Assembly: GCF_039545035.1 (NCBI RefSeq)
Contig: NZ_BAABRO010000003.1
Coordinates: 62,001-126,000 of the forward strand
DNA length: 64,000 nt
Direction of reading: 5' to 3'
From: Novipirellula caenicola
Lineage (GTDB): Bacteria > Planctomycetota > Planctomycetia > Pirellulales > Pirellulaceae
Shown here: piece after piece, positions 63,590-64,000 of the stretch
How the letters are laid out: every line of letters begins with the position of its first letter
Numbering within the stretch: the first letter of the stretch is position 1
Made by a program: the position numbers and the translations under genes
The notes under the pieces: model-generated
What the model was told of the DNA's origin: nothing
What the model saw: only the letters and a program-made list of their open reading frames with translations
The model's database searches: none

Positions 63590-64000
63590 TTAACGGTGGT
63601 TGATTGGGGTAAGCGGGCGAACGGCACCGCGGGGAAGGCTGATGGAGTGGACGTCGCCCTCGGCAAGCGGCTTTAGTTTCAAGCCGCTGACGTCGGGCTT
63701 CAGATACTTGGCGTCGAGAATCCAGCCGCCATCGCTGAGTGAGGAAAGCGAGACGAAGTATTCATCGGGCTGCGGACTCGGTATGTGGTCAAAGCGAGCG
63801 ATCCCATCGGTCGACGAAATCGCCTGGGCTAGCACGGGACCGGTTGCCGAGCCGTGCAAGCGTACATGCACATCGGCCAGTCGATCGGAACCGTAGGTCA
63901 CCGCAACGCGGACGCCATCGGTTTCGCTCGGATCCGGTTGCAATGAACCGCACCCAGAGCACGTAAGCAGTGAAGGAATCAACAGAGTGGAGGCGAGCGT
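63590..64000 (-). CDS. Small envelope protein, 5' end cut by the window edge
   Basis: A protein of at least 137 residues on the minus strand whose start lies beyond 64000: the frame is open to the edge and includes a hydrophobic stretch ending LLTCSGCGS, so a signal or lipoprotein leader probably precedes it. The mature part (VRVAVTYGSDRLADVHVRLH, then GIARFDHIPSPQPDEYFVSL) is a small beta-sandwich-like domain of the carboxypeptidase-regulatory/transthyretin type often seen in planctomycete lipoproteins. Its stop codon lies one base before the start of the His-rich propeller-like gene, so the two are likely made together. Confidence 0.6.
   Translation of the reverse strand, partial: TLASTLLIPSLLTCSGCGSLQPDPSETDGVRVAVTYGSDRLADVHVRLHGSATGPVLAQAISSTDGIARFDHIPSPQPDEYFVSLSSLSDGGWILDAKYLKPDVSGLKLKPLAEGDVHSISLPRGAVRPLTPINHR

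Noticed and set aside
1-64000. CRISPR arrays, tRNA, rRNA, prophage or IS elements
   Set aside because: No regularly spaced repeats with unique spacers, no cloverleaf or rRNA-like stretch, and no transposase, integrase or phage structural motif on either strand.

Overview
The window looks like chromosomal DNA of a planctomycete, most likely a Rhodopirellula-like member of the Pirellulaceae. The evidence is the gene set: two DUF1559 pseudopilin-like proteins with a prepilin N-terminus and a C-terminal H-x9-DG motif, an ECF sigma factor beside a Ser/Thr kinase with the planctomycete-type N-terminus, an exported sulfatase, a Uma2 nuclease, many secreted proteins of unknown role, non-ATG starts and few strong ribosome binding sites. 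I recognise 44 protein genes, one cut by the right edge. I see no rRNA, tRNA, CRISPR array, prophage or insertion sequence.

Left part (1-16 kb). A minus-strand group holds a two-module FtsX permease, a lipoate ligase-like protein and a eukaryotic-type UDP-sugar pyrophosphorylase; a TolC-family protein diverges from it. Next is a compact module: an AhpD-like gene and a DUF1348 gene, divergent from a sigma-54 activator, with paired palindromes and a weak -24/-12 element between them. An accessory patch follows (three-CxxC protein plus Uma2), bracketed by two diverged copies of a roughly 90-bp direct repeat. After it come an SGNH hydrolase and a sulfatase.

Middle (16-40 kb). This stretch has a Kef-type antiporter, a dihydroorotate dehydrogenase-like flavoprotein, and the ECF sigma / receptor-kinase pair, in which a cytoplasmic kinase is fused across one membrane helix to a TAXI-type ligand-binding domain. 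It also has a thioredoxin-like lipoprotein, a methyltransferase, a putative outer-membrane protein, GlgB, an SRPBCC-GyrI fusion, MscS, a zinc-phospholipase-like protein, glutamate dehydrogenase, HisA with a TTG start, a secreted prolyl-oligopeptidase-type hydrolase and an HTH regulator.

Right part (40-64 kb). A 1243-residue membrane protein carries about 560 residues of Gly/Ser/Gln/Asn/Asp-rich sequence. It is followed by a nucleotidyltransferase-HD protein, a small lipoprotein, a GT39-like/TPR membrane protein, a DUF1559 protein, a seven-haem cytochrome, TreZ, an exonuclease-phosphatase family protein overlapping a GT4 glycosyltransferase, a PH / P-loop / arrestin-like cluster, a second DUF1559 gene, a secreted VWA protein, and a His-rich protein coupled to a small envelope protein.

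The strongest non-coding signals are two repeat families. One is a short hairpin with a constant 5' GTAGYG and a near-constant loop, whose stems change sequence but stay paired; it sits mostly at gene 3' ends. The other is a 139-bp element present twice in opposite orientations at about 38.9 and 60.4 kb. Function calls rest on motifs read by eye; no database search was possible.
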